A stretch of 56,188 bases of DNA from an uncultured Eubacteriales bacterium (lineage in GTDB: Bacteria; Bacillota; Clostridia; Christensenellales; Aristaeellaceae), in NCBI GenBank assembly GCA_902793325.1, contig CADBCY010000016.1, positions 1 to 56,188 of the forward strand, given 5' to 3'. Shown here piece after piece: positions 39,840 to 48,034 of this stretch; the first letter of the stretch is position 1, and each line of letters begins with the position of its first letter. Made by a program: the position numbers and the translations under genes. A model generated the notes under the pieces. It was not told the origin of the DNA. It saw only the letters and a program-made list of their open reading frames with translations, and did no database searches.

Positions 39840-39868
39840 TTGAATGTTGCGGCGGAGACTGATACAAT
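39840..39868 (+). promoter_or_regulatory. Promoter of the 2-oxoacid dehydrogenase operon
   Basis: -35 TTGAAT (39840-39845), 17-bp spacer, -10 TACAAT (39863-39868). The leader carries the perfect palindrome CAGGCACGC/GCGTGCCTG (39878-39895) just past the start point, a possible operator or 5' stabilising hairpin, then AGGGAGG (39917-39923). Confidence 0.6.
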
Positions 39869-39933
39869 AGATGTAACCAGGCACGCGCGTGCCTGCCGAC
39901 GAACCTACTATAGCGCAGGGAGGAATTACTCTT

Positions 39934-41544
39934 ATGGCCGTAGCTGTCATCATGCCCCGTCAGGGCAACACCGTGGAAAGCTGCATCATTACCAGCTGGA
40001 ACAAGAAAGTTGGCGACAAGGTAAATGTGGGCGACATCCTGTTCGCCTATGAGACCGACAAGGCTGCCTTCGAAGAGGAAGCCAAGGTTGCGGGCACGCT
40101 GCTGAAGGTGCTCTACGAAGAGGGCGACGACGTGCCCTGCCTGGAGAACGTCTGCGTGATCGGCGAGCCCGGCGAGGATCCCGACGCCGCGCTGGCGGGC
40201 GGTTCCGCCGCTCCCGCGGCCGCGGGCGCCGCGCCTGCCGCCGCCGCTGCGCCCGCCGCGCAGCCCGCCGGGAACTGCACCCCCGTCATCATGCCCCGCC
40301 AGGGCAACACCGTGGAGAGCTGCGTCATCACCGAGTGGCACAAGGCCGTGGGCGACACCGTGGCCGTGGGCGATCAGCTCTTCAGCTATGAGACCGACAA
40401 GGCCGCCTTCGACTGCGAGGCCGAGGTCGCCGGCACGCTGCTGGCCATCTTCTACGAGGAGGGCTCCGACGTGCCCTGCCTGGACAACGTGTGCGTGATC
40501 GGCGAGCCCGGCGCGAACCCCGATGCGTTCCGCCCCGGCGCCGAGCAGCCCGCGCCCGTCGTCGCGCCCGAAGCCCCCGCCGCCGCGCCCGCGCCCGCCG
40601 AGGAGCTGGCCGAGGCCCCGGTGACGATCGGCGATCTGAAGATCTCCCCGCGCGCCCGGAAGCTGGCGGAGGAGAAGAAGGCCGACCTCTCCAAGGTCGT
40701 GCCCACCGGCCCCGACGGCCGCGTGATCGAGCGCGACGTCCAGGCCCTGATCGACGCCGGCAAGGTGATCGGCGCCGCCGCCGCGACCGAGGTCGCCGCG
40801 CCCGCGGCCGCCGTGGCGCTGGGCGTGCCCTGCGACGACAGCTACACCGAGCCCATGAGCAACATCCGCAAGGTCATCGCCCGCAGCATGGTGGCGAGCC
40901 TGTCCACCATGGCGCAGCTGACCCACAACATCAGCTACGACGCCACCGAGGTGAAGAACGCGCGCGCCATGTTCAAGGCCAAGGGCGAGCCCTTCGGCAT
41001 GGACAAGATCAGCATCAACGACATCGTGATGTACGTGGTCGCCCGCACGCTGATGCAGCCCGAGCACCGCGCCATGAACGCCAACCTCATCGACGACGGC
41101 AAGACCATGAAGTACTTCCGCGGCGTCAACCTGGGCATGGCGGTGGATACCGACCGCGGCCTGATGGTGCCCACCATCTTCAACGCCGACAAGATGTCCC
41201 TCAAGCAGCTGTCCGACACCGCCAAGCAGCTCGCCAGGGACTGCAAGGAGGGCAAGATCAGCCCCGACTACCTGCAGGGCGCTTCCTTCACCGTGTCGAA
41301 CATCGGCTCGCTGGGCATCGAGAGCTTTACCCCCGTGGTGAACCCGCCGCAGACCGGCATCCTGGGCGTGTGCGCCATGAAGGACGCCTTCCGCATGGTG
41401 AACGGCCAGATCGAGGTCTATCCCAGCATGAACCTGAGCCTGTCCTACGACCACCGCGCCATGGACGGCACCCCCGCCAGCAAGTTCCTCCGCGACCTGA
41501 AGAACAACCTCGAGAACTTCACGCTGATGCTGGCCAAGGGCTGA
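39934..41544 (+). CDS. 2-oxoacid dehydrogenase E2 (dihydrolipoyl acyltransferase), two lipoyl domains
   Basis: 536 residues. Two lipoyl domains with lipoyl lysines K43 and K156 (both YETDKAAF), Ala/Pro-rich linkers, a peripheral-subunit-binding domain (ISPRARKLAEEKKADLSKVVPTGPDGRVIERDV, about 235-270) and the acyltransferase domain with catalytic H507 and D511 (SYDHRAMDG). It forms the core of a pyruvate, acetoin or branched-chain dehydrogenase complex. AGGGAGG sits 10 bp before ATG 39934. E1 follows 77 bp downstream; no E3 is seen. Substrate undetermined. Confidence 0.9.
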   Translation: MAVAVIMPRQGNTVESCIITSWNKKVGDKVNVGDILFAYETDKAAFEEEAKVAGTLLKVLYEEGDDVPCLENVCVIGEPGEDPDAALAGGSAAPAAAGAAPAAAAAPAAQPAGNCTPVIMPRQGNTVESCVITEWHKAVGDTVAVGDQLFSYETDKAAFDCEAEVAGTLLAIFYEEGSDVPCLDNVCVIGEPGANPDAFRPGAEQPAPVVAPEAPAAAPAPAEELAEAPVTIGDLKISPRARKLAEEKKADLSKVVPTGPDGRVIERDVQALIDAGKVIGAAAATEVAAPAAAVALGVPCDDSYTEPMSNIRKVIARSMVASLSTMAQLTHNISYDATEVKNARAMFKAKGEPFGMDKISINDIVMYVVARTLMQPEHRAMNANLIDDGKTMKYFRGVNLGMAVDTDRGLMVPTIFNADKMSLKQLSDTAKQLARDCKEGKISPDYLQGASFTVSNIGSLGIESFTPVVNPPQTGILGVCAMKDAFRMVNGQIEVYPSMNLSLSYDHRAMDGTPASKFLRDLKNNLENFTLMLAKG

Positions 41545-41621
41545 TGAAATGCGCGGGCTGCGCCCGGTCCGAACAGAGGCGCATCCCTTCGACAGAGCGA
41601 TAATAAAGGAGTGTATGCATC

Positions 41622-44096
41622 ATGTCCAAACAGTTGTTTGTTGATCCGAATGAGCGCCGCGCGTCCGGCTACATTCACTTCGAAGACATTCCGGTCAACC
41701 AGTACAAAAAGACCGTCAAGGATGAGGTCGGCAACTTCACCAAGGAGCAGCTCGTCAACATCTATCGCGATATGCTGACCCTGCGCGAGTTCGAAACGAT
41801 GATCAACCTCATCAAAAAGACCGGCGAGTACAACGGCGTGGCCTACAACCATCCCGGCCCGGCGCACCTGTCCATGGGCCAGGAGGCGGCCGCCGTCGGC
41901 GAGGCGTTCCACCTGGACGTGAACGACTTCATCTTCGGCTCCCACCGCGCCCACTCCGACATCCTGGCCAAGGGCCTGTCCGCCATCGAGAAGCTGTCCG
42001 ACGAGGAGCTGTTGGACATCATGAAGAACTTCCTCGACGGCAAGACCTACGAGGTCATCAAGGACGAGCCGCACGAGAGCGTGAAGGACATCGCCATCAA
42101 CTTCCTGCTCTACGGCGCGATGGCTGAGATCTTTGCCCGCGAGACCGGCTTCAACCGCGGCTTGGGCGGATCCATGCACACCTTCTTTACCCCCTTCGGC
42201 ATCTATCCCAACAACGCCATCGTGGGCGGCAGCGGCACCATCGCCATGGGCGCTGCGCTGTACAAGCGCGTGAACCGCAAGCCCGGCATCGTCATCGCCA
42301 ACATCGGCGACGGCTCCCTGGGCCGCGGCCCCGTGCTCGAGGCGCTGAACATGGCCGGCATGGGCCAGCTGACCAAGCTGTGGGAAGATGACATGAAGGG
42401 TGGCCTGCCCGTCATGTTCAACATCGTCAACAACCAGTACGGCATGGGCGGCCAGACCGTGGGCGAGACCATGGGCTACGACATGCCCGCCCGCATGGGC
42501 GCGGGCTTCAACCCGAACCAGATGCTGGCCGAGCGCGTGGACGGCTTCAACCCCCTGGCCGTGATCGAGGCCTACGGCCGCAAGAAGAAGCTGCTGCTGG
42601 AGGGCAAGGGCCCGGCGCTCCTGGACGTGGTCACCTACCGCTTCGCCGGCCACAGCCCGTCGGACAGCTCCTCCTACCGCACCAAGGAAGAGATCGCCGC
42701 CTGGGAAGCCCAGGATCCGATTCCCGAGTATCGTCGCCAGCTCATCGAGGCCGGCGTGGCCACCGAGGCAGAGTGCGACGCCATCGTGGAGAAGGTCAAC
42801 GCCTCCATCTTCCGCAACTTCAAGCTGGCCATCGACGAGAAGATCTCCCCGCGCATGGACCTGGCCGCCAATCCCGACGCCATCGCCGATTTGATGTTCA
42901 CCAACGGCCACGTGGAGTCCTTCGGCGCGCCCGGCCAGAAGTGCGACGTCAACATGACGATCGAGGAGAACCCCCGCGTGCAGGCCATCGCCAAGAAGGA
43001 GCGCTGGGGCTTTGAGAAGGACGGCAAGCTGGTCAGCAAGAACAAGGTCTACCAGCTGCGCGACGGCCTGTTCGAAGCCATCATCGACCGCTTCTACAAG
43101 GATCCCACGCTGGTGTCCTACGGCGAGGACGTGCGCGACTGGGGCGGCGCGTTCGCGGTGTACCGCGGCCTGACCGAGGCCCTGCCGTACCATCGCCTGT
43201 TCAACAGCCCGATCTCCGAGTCCGCCATCGTCGGCAGCGCCGTGGGCTACGCCATGGCCGGCGGCCGCGCGCTGGTGGAGCTGATGTACTGCGACTTCCT
43301 GGGCTGCGCGGGCGACGAGGTGTTCAACCAGATGTCCAAGTGGCAGGCCATGTCCGCCGACATCATCAAGATGCCCGTGACGCTGCGCGTTTCCGTGGGC
43401 AGCAAGTACGGCGCCCAGCACTCTCAGGACTGGACGAGCCTGACCGCCCACATCCCGGGCCTGAAGATCGCTTTCCCCGCCACGCCCTACGACGCCAAGG
43501 GCCTGATGGCCGCGTCGCTGGCGGGCACCGACCCCGTGGTGTTCTTCGAGAGCCAGCGCATCTACGACGTCGGCGAGCAGTTCCACGAGGGCGGCGTCCC
43601 CGCGGACTACTACGAGATCCCCTTCGGCAAGGCCGACGTGAAGCGCCCCGGCAAGGACGTCACCATCCTGACCTTCGGCGCGGTGCTGTACCGCGCGCTG
43701 AAGGCCGCCGACGAGCTGAAGGACAAGTACGGCCTGGAGGCCGAGGTCATCGACGCCCGCACGCTGGTGCCCTTCGACTATGACTGCGTGATCGAGTCCG
43801 TGAAGAAGACCGGCCGCCTGGTGATCGTCACCGACGCCTGCGAGCGCGGCTCCTTCGCCTCCGAGGTGGCCCGCCAGGTCACCGAGATGGCCTTCGATTA
43901 CCTGGACGCCCCGCCGGTGGTGGTCGCGTCCCGCAACTGGATCACCCCCGCGCACGAGCTGGAGGAGGCCTTCTTCCCGCAGCCGAGCTGGATCATCGAC
44001 GCCATCAACGCCAAGATCCTGCCCATCCCCGGCTACGAGAACACCACCGACCAGTCCCTGGCCAAGAAGCTCTCCAACGAGAGCAAGGGCGTGTAA
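41622..44096 (+). CDS. 2-oxoacid dehydrogenase E1, alpha and beta subunits fused
   Basis: 824 residues. Residues 1 to about 440 are an E1-alpha: GFNRGLGGSMHTF, then the thiamine-diphosphate motif GDGSLGRG (229-236)...NNQYG (270-274), the interval longer than usual because of an insert around LTKLWEDDMKGG. From about 460 it is an E1-beta: QLRDGLFEAIIDRF, SYGEDVRDWGG, NSPISESAIVGSAVGYAMAGGRALVELMYCDF and LTFGAVLYRALKAADEL. It decarboxylates a 2-oxoacid (or acetoin) and loads the E2 lipoyl groups. Fusion of alpha and beta in one chain is known but less common. Strong terminator follows. Confidence 0.88.
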   Translation: MSKQLFVDPNERRASGYIHFEDIPVNQYKKTVKDEVGNFTKEQLVNIYRDMLTLREFETMINLIKKTGEYNGVAYNHPGPAHLSMGQEAAAVGEAFHLDVNDFIFGSHRAHSDILAKGLSAIEKLSDEELLDIMKNFLDGKTYEVIKDEPHESVKDIAINFLLYGAMAEIFARETGFNRGLGGSMHTFFTPFGIYPNNAIVGGSGTIAMGAALYKRVNRKPGIVIANIGDGSLGRGPVLEALNMAGMGQLTKLWEDDMKGGLPVMFNIVNNQYGMGGQTVGETMGYDMPARMGAGFNPNQMLAERVDGFNPLAVIEAYGRKKKLLLEGKGPALLDVVTYRFAGHSPSDSSSYRTKEEIAAWEAQDPIPEYRRQLIEAGVATEAECDAIVEKVNASIFRNFKLAIDEKISPRMDLAANPDAIADLMFTNGHVESFGAPGQKCDVNMTIEENPRVQAIAKKERWGFEKDGKLVSKNKVYQLRDGLFEAIIDRFYKDPTLVSYGEDVRDWGGAFAVYRGLTEALPYHRLFNSPISESAIVGSAVGYAMAGGRALVELMYCDFLGCAGDEVFNQMSKWQAMSADIIKMPVTLRVSVGSKYGAQHSQDWTSLTAHIPGLKIAFPATPYDAKGLMAASLAGTDPVVFFESQRIYDVGEQFHEGGVPADYYEIPFGKADVKRPGKDVTILTFGAVLYRALKAADELKDKYGLEAEVIDARTLVPFDYDCVIESVKKTGRLVIVTDACERGSFASEVARQVTEMAFDYLDAPPVVVASRNWITPAHELEEAFFPQPSWIIDAINAKILPIPGYENTTDQSLAKKLSNESKGV

Positions 44097-44113
44097 TCCG
44101 CGCCATCACAGAG

Positions 44114-44143
44114 CCTGCCCATCCGCGAGGATGGGCAGGTTTC
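44114..44143 (+). terminator. Terminator of the E2-E1 operon
   Basis: Perfect 11-bp stem CCTGCCCATCC (44114-44124) / GGATGGGCAGG (44129-44139) followed by TTTCT. Confidence 0.8.
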
Positions 44144-44145
44144 TA

Positions 44146-44174
44146 TTGACAAATTGTCTGAATCAGGATATACT
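44146..44174 (+). promoter_or_regulatory. Promoter of the GGDEF gene
   Basis: Consensus -35 TTGACA (44146-44151), 17-bp spacer, -10 TATACT (44169-44174). A leader of about 155 nt precedes the start codon; I could not match it to a known riboswitch, including the c-di-GMP classes. Confidence 0.7.
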
Positions 44175-44335
44175 TATTATGGTAAAGAAGTTCATTGATG
44201 AAATGTCGTGCTCCGGATCGTCGATGCGACAGGGGAGAGCATGAGGTGTGACCCAATACTCAAACGACATACCAGCCGCCGTAGCAATTGAAGGACCTCC
44301 ACGGCCGCGCGGAATGGGGGAACGGAGGAAGTCTT

Positions 44336-45397
44336 TTGAAATTGATCAGGAAATGGCTGCTGTACGCTGGGCTGGACAAGGCGCAGTTTGATTCTTTGAA
44401 GGGGTACACCGCCGGGGAGAACCTGACCAGCCTCAAGTGGTACTCGGTATTTGCCACGATCTTCTTTGCGCTGCTGTTTGTCGTGGACCCGCTGACGGGC
44501 GCCGTGTCCACCGCCAACATGGGCTATTACGGGGGCATGACCCTGTTCAACGCCCTGCTGTTTTTATATGTGCGCAGGGCGGGACAGGCGGTTCAGCGCC
44601 AGGTGCTGCCGCTGGGGTACGCCTTTGTGATGGTGCTCTACGCGGTCTCCATCGGGCTGACCCTGCTGCATCCCGAGTGGCCCGCGGTGACCTTCGTCGT
44701 GTCGCTGATGGTGACGCCGTTTTTGTTCATCGACAAGCCGGCGCACATCATCCTGCTGAATCTGCTGGCAACGCTGTCGCTGTGCCTGCTGTCCCTGCGC
44801 ATCAAGGAGCGCCGGATCGCGCTGGACGACTGCTGGAACGCCGCCACCTTCTGCCTGGTCTCCATCGGCGCGGCGATCAAGCAGAACCAGCTGCGCTTCC
44901 GCGCGCTGGCCCAGGAGTCGCGCATCCGGGAACTCAGCGAGACGGATCTGCTCACCGGCACCCGGAACCGCAACATGTTCGAGCAGCGCTCAACGGAATC
45001 CCCGTCGCTGTGCAGGGAATCGCTGACCTGCGTGTTCGCCGATGTGAATGGCCTGCACGACCTGAACGACCGGGAGGGCCACAAGGCCGGCGACCTGATG
45101 CTGCAGACGGTGGCGCGGGCCTTGCTGGAGCGCTTCGACCGGGACAGCGTGTACCGCATCGGCGGCGACGAGTTCGTCGTGCTGGCCCGGGACATCCCGG
45201 AGCAGGATGTGATCCGAAGCATGCGGGACGCCAGCCGGGAGCTGTCCGCCCGGAACTACAACATCTCCGTGGGCGTCTCCTTCGCCCCCAAGGGGGAGAT
45301 CGACGTGCAGCGCCAGCTGGGCGAGGCGGAGAAGGAGATGTACCGGGAAAAGCAGCTTTACTACCAACATCCCGGACGCGAACGCCGCAGGCGATGA
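44336..45397 (+). CDS. Membrane-bound GGDEF domain protein (diguanylate cyclase)
   Basis: 353 residues from TTG 44336. About six hydrophobic segments over residues 35-180 form a membrane sensor of no recognised type. The GGDEF domain begins at SETDLLTGTRNRNMF, with FADVNGLHDLNDREGHKAGDLML and the intact active site YRIGGDEFVVLA. The inhibitory RxxD site expected five residues before GGDEF is not conserved (FDRD). It would make c-di-GMP. TTG 44336 is chosen because GGAGG lies 7 nt upstream; ATG 44288 has no such site. The terminator overlaps the stop codon. Confidence 0.85.
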   Translation: MKLIRKWLLYAGLDKAQFDSLKGYTAGENLTSLKWYSVFATIFFALLFVVDPLTGAVSTANMGYYGGMTLFNALLFLYVRRAGQAVQRQVLPLGYAFVMVLYAVSIGLTLLHPEWPAVTFVVSLMVTPFLFIDKPAHIILLNLLATLSLCLLSLRIKERRIALDDCWNAATFCLVSIGAAIKQNQLRFRALAQESRIRELSETDLLTGTRNRNMFEQRSTESPSLCRESLTCVFADVNGLHDLNDREGHKAGDLMLQTVARALLERFDRDSVYRIGGDEFVVLARDIPEQDVIRSMRDASRELSARNYNISVGVSFAPKGEIDVQRQLGEAEKEMYREKQLYYQHPGRERRRR

Positions 45398-45411
45398 GCC
45401 GCGGCGTTTTG
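45381..45411 (+). terminator. Terminator of the GGDEF gene
   Basis: Stem AACGCCGC (45381-45388) / GCGGCGTT (45401-45408) running into TTTTG and overlapping the last codons of the gene. Confidence 0.65.
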
Positions 45412-45454
45412 TTCTGCCTGAGCGAAGGATCTTTCAAATGCGAATCGGTAATGA

Positions 45455-46228
45455 TTATATATACTTCTTCATCGTCTGCAGCGCCGCCTTTTCCAGCCGC
45501 GATACCTGGGCCTGGGAGATGCCGATTTCCTCGGCGACCTCCATCTGCGTGCGGCCCTGGAAGTAGCGGCGGCGGATGATCTTCTTCTCCCGGGGCTGGA
45601 GCCTGTCCATCGCCTGCTGGATGGACAGGTCGCGCACCCAGTCCTCCTCGCTCACGCGCTTGTCCTGCACCTGGTCCATCACGTAGATGGTGTCGCCGCC
45701 GTTCTGGTAGACCGGGTCGAACAGCGAGACCGGGTCCTGGATGGCCTCCAGCGCCAGCACCACGTCCTCCTCCGACAGCCCCAGCTCCCCGGCGATCTCC
45801 GCGGGCGTTGGGTCGCGGCCCAGCCGGCAGGACAGCGCGTCCCGCGCCTTCAGCGCCTTGTAGGCCGTGTCGCGCATGGAGCGGGACACGCGGATGGCGT
45901 TGTTGTCCCGCAGGTAGCGGCGGATCTCGCCGATGATCATGGGCACGCAGTAGGTGCTCAGCCGCACGTTCAGCCGCGTGTCGAAGTTGTCCAGCGCCTT
46001 GATGAGGCCGATGCAGCCCACCTGGAACAGGTCGTCCATGTTTTCCCGGCGGTTGTAGAAGCGCTGGATGACGCTGAGCACCAGCCGGAGGTTGGCCTGG
46101 ATCAGCTCGCGCCGCGCCTCGCCGTCCCCGGCGTGCGCCTGACGCATCAGCGCCTGCATGCGCTCGTGCTCCAGCGTGGGCAGCGAGGCGGTGTCCACGC
46201 CGCAGATTTCGACCTTGTTGCCGGCCAT
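45455..46228 (-). CDS. sigG: RNA polymerase sporulation sigma factor SigG
   Basis: 257 residues. MAGNKVEICGVDTASLP is the diagnostic SigG start. Region 2 reads NLRLVLSVIQRFYNRRENMDDLFQVGCIGLIKALDNFD...YCVPMIIGEIRRYLRDNNAIRVSRSMRD; region 4 reads KIIRRRYFQGRTQMEVAEEIGISQAQVSRLEKAAL. SigG drives late forespore transcription, so the organism has an endospore programme. ATG 46228 has GGAGGG six bases upstream. A sigma-F/G-type promoter precedes it. It is usually near spoIIGA-sigE; here it is not. Confidence 0.95.
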   Translation of the reverse strand: MAGNKVEICGVDTASLPTLEHERMQALMRQAHAGDGEARRELIQANLRLVLSVIQRFYNRRENMDDLFQVGCIGLIKALDNFDTRLNVRLSTYCVPMIIGEIRRYLRDNNAIRVSRSMRDTAYKALKARDALSCRLGRDPTPAEIAGELGLSEEDVVLALEAIQDPVSLFDPVYQNGGDTIYVMDQVQDKRVSEEDWVRDLSIQQAMDRLQPREKKIIRRRYFQGRTQMEVAEEIGISQAQVSRLEKAALQTMKKYI

Positions 46229-46249
46229 GTGCATCCCTCCAACAAGGGA

Positions 46250-46279
46250 GAGTATGGCCGGTCGGGGCGAAAAGTATAC
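46250..46279 (-). promoter_or_regulatory. Sigma-F/sigma-G type promoter of sigG
   Basis: Minus strand: -35 GTATA (46279-46275), 15-bp spacer, -10 GGCCATACTC (46259-46250). This fits the forespore consensus GYWTA ... GGnnAnAMT of sigma F. No sigma-A promoter is visible. sigG being switched on by sigma F is established in B. subtilis. Confidence 0.65.
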
Positions 46280-46294
46280 GATTCAGGCGCGCGC

Positions 46295-46338
46295 GAAAAC
46301 GGCGGCCGCCGCCCGGTGCGCAGGGCGACGGCCGCCGT
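46295..46338 (-). terminator. Terminator of the DUF1846 gene
   Basis: Minus strand ACGGCGGCCG...CGGCCGCCGT stem (46338-46299) followed by TTTT, 18 bp after the DUF1846 stop. It separates that gene from sigG. Confidence 0.7.
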
Positions 46339-46355
46339 CAGGGCGGGAAACCGGA

Positions 46356-47840
46356 TTACTTGTGGTACAGCCGCTTGGTCTGGTAGACGGGCTCGCAGGT
46401 CAGGTTGACGCCCAGTTTGTTGAACACGCCCTCGTCCACCTGGGAGAGGATCACCGTGGAGTGGGCCTCGCAGCCCTTCAGGTTGCTGAGCTGCTCCATG
46501 GCCTTCTCCGCGTTCTCGTCCGTCACGGCGCAGATCGTCAGCGCGATCAGCACCTCGTCCGTGTGCAGGCGGGGGTTGCGGTTGCCCATGTGCTCCACCT
46601 TCAGGTGCTGGATGGGCTCGATGACGTTGCGGGAGATCAGCTTGATCTCGTCCGGGATGCTCGCCAGCTCCTTGAGCGCGTTCAGCAGCGCGGCGGCGGC
46701 GGCGCCCAGCAGGTCGGAGGTCTTACCGGTGATGCGGCGGCCGTCGTTCAGCTCGATGCAGATGGCCGGCTCGCCGGTCTCCTCCGCCAGCGCCAGCGCG
46801 GGGGACACGGGCGCGCGGTCCGCGGCCTTCAGGTTCAGCGTGTGCATCAGCAGCTCGATCTTCTGCACCTCTTCGGGCTGTGCGCGGCCCTGCTTCACGG
46901 CGCAGGCGGCCTTGTAGTAGCGGCGGATGATCTCCTGGCAGGAGGCCTCGCAGCACGCCGCGTCGTCTATGATGGAGTAGCCCGCCATGTTAACGCCCAT
47001 GTCCGTGGGGCTCTTGTAGGGGCACTCGCCGTAGATGCGCTCGAAGATGGCCTGCAGCACGGGAAAGATCTCGATGTCGCGGTTGTAGTTGACGGCCTTC
47101 TCGCCGTAAGCGTCCATGTGGTAGGGGTCGAGCATGTTCACGTCGTTCAGGTCGGCGGTGGCGGCCTCGTAGGCCACGTTCACCGGGTGCTTGAGCGGCA
47201 GGTTCCAGATGGGGAAGGTCTCGAACTTGGCGTAGCCCGCCTGCACGCCGCGGCGATGCTCATGATAGAGCTGGGAGAGGCAGGTGGCCATCTTGCCGCT
47301 GCCGGGGCCGGGCGCGGTGACCACCACCAGGGAGCGGGAGGTCTCGATGTACTCGTTGCGGCCGTAGCCCTCGTCGCTGACGATGCCGGAGACGTTGGCG
47401 GGGTAGTCGGGGATGCGGTACAGCCGGTACACCCGCACGCCCATGGCCTCCAGCCTGCGCTTGAAGGCGTCCGCCGCGGCCTGGCCGGTGTACTGAGTGA
47501 TGGCGACGCTGCCCACGTAGAGGCCGAAGTCGCGGAACACGTCGATCAGGCGCACCACGTCGGCGTCGTAGGTGATGCCCAGGTCGCCGCGCAGCTTGTT
47601 CTTCTCGATGTCGTTGGCGTTGATGGCGACCACGATCTCCGCCTGCTCCTTCAGCTCCAGCAGCATGCGGATCTTGTTGTCCGGGGCGAAGCCGGGCAGC
47701 ACGCGGGAGGCGTGGTAGTCGTCGAACAGCTTGCCGCCGAACTCCAGGTAGAGCTTGCCGCCGAAGTTGCCGATGCGCTCCCGAATCTTGGCCGACTGGA
47801 GCCGGATGTACTTCTGGCTGTCAAAACCAATCCTCTTCAT
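46356..47840 (-). CDS. DUF1846 family protein
   Basis: 494 residues from ATG 47840 (GGAGGGGAA upstream). The family start KRIGFDSQKYIRLQSAKIRERI and LYLEFGGKLFDDYHASRVLPGF are recognisable, with a phosphate-binding-like TAPGPGSGKMATCLSQLYHE and FPIWNLPLKHPVNVAYEAATADLNDVNMLDPYH. DUF1846 proteins are widespread in Firmicutes. Structures suggest a nucleotide- or ATP-dependent enzyme, but I know of no settled reaction. Full length. Single-gene unit. Confidence 0.9.
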   Translation of the reverse strand: MKRIGFDSQKYIRLQSAKIRERIGNFGGKLYLEFGGKLFDDYHASRVLPGFAPDNKIRMLLELKEQAEIVVAINANDIEKNKLRGDLGITYDADVVRLIDVFRDFGLYVGSVAITQYTGQAAADAFKRRLEAMGVRVYRLYRIPDYPANVSGIVSDEGYGRNEYIETSRSLVVVTAPGPGSGKMATCLSQLYHEHRRGVQAGYAKFETFPIWNLPLKHPVNVAYEAATADLNDVNMLDPYHMDAYGEKAVNYNRDIEIFPVLQAIFERIYGECPYKSPTDMGVNMAGYSIIDDAACCEASCQEIIRRYYKAACAVKQGRAQPEEVQKIELLMHTLNLKAADRAPVSPALALAEETGEPAICIELNDGRRITGKTSDLLGAAAAALLNALKELASIPDEIKLISRNVIEPIQHLKVEHMGNRNPRLHTDEVLIALTICAVTDENAEKAMEQLSNLKGCEAHSTVILSQVDEGVFNKLGVNLTCEPVYQTKRLYHK

Positions 47841-47898
47841 AGGGTTCCCCTCCGAAAAGCTGATTTTCCGTGGACGCCTGTGATTCCACATACGAATC

Positions 47899-47907
47899 AT
47901 TATAGCA
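47899..47907 (-). promoter_or_regulatory. Extended -10 promoter of the DUF1846 gene
   Basis: Minus strand TGCTATAAT, an extended -10 element. No good -35 hexamer is found at the right distance. Confidence 0.5.
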
Positions 47908-47972
47908 AACCCGGGGCCGGTTTGGCATTATGGAACGATTAAGAATCCGCGGCTCAAAAGGCGTTTCCGGGC

Positions 47973-48001
47973 TTGCAGGGATGCAAAGAATGTGTTATGA
48001 T
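47973..48001 (+). promoter_or_regulatory. Promoter of the H1-like HTH gene
   Basis: -35 TTGCAG (47973-47978), 17-bp spacer, -10 TATGAT (47996-48001); AAGGAGG follows at 48021-48027. Confidence 0.6.
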
Positions 48002-48034
48002 ATAAACGAAGGGATCTGCGAAGGAGGTCGTAGC

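Noticed and set aside
41445-43955. Very long open frame (over 800 codons) antisense to the E1 gene, and similar long antisense frames opposite galT, htpG, mod and others
   Set aside because: In GC-rich coding DNA with strong third-position bias the antisense frames are open by chance. The translations are low-complexity His/Val/Gly/Ala-rich strings without family motifs, and the opposite strand carries clear genes.
44175-44335. c-di-GMP riboswitch upstream of the GGDEF gene
   Set aside because: The conserved GEMM core and tetraloop-receptor features could not be found in the leader.
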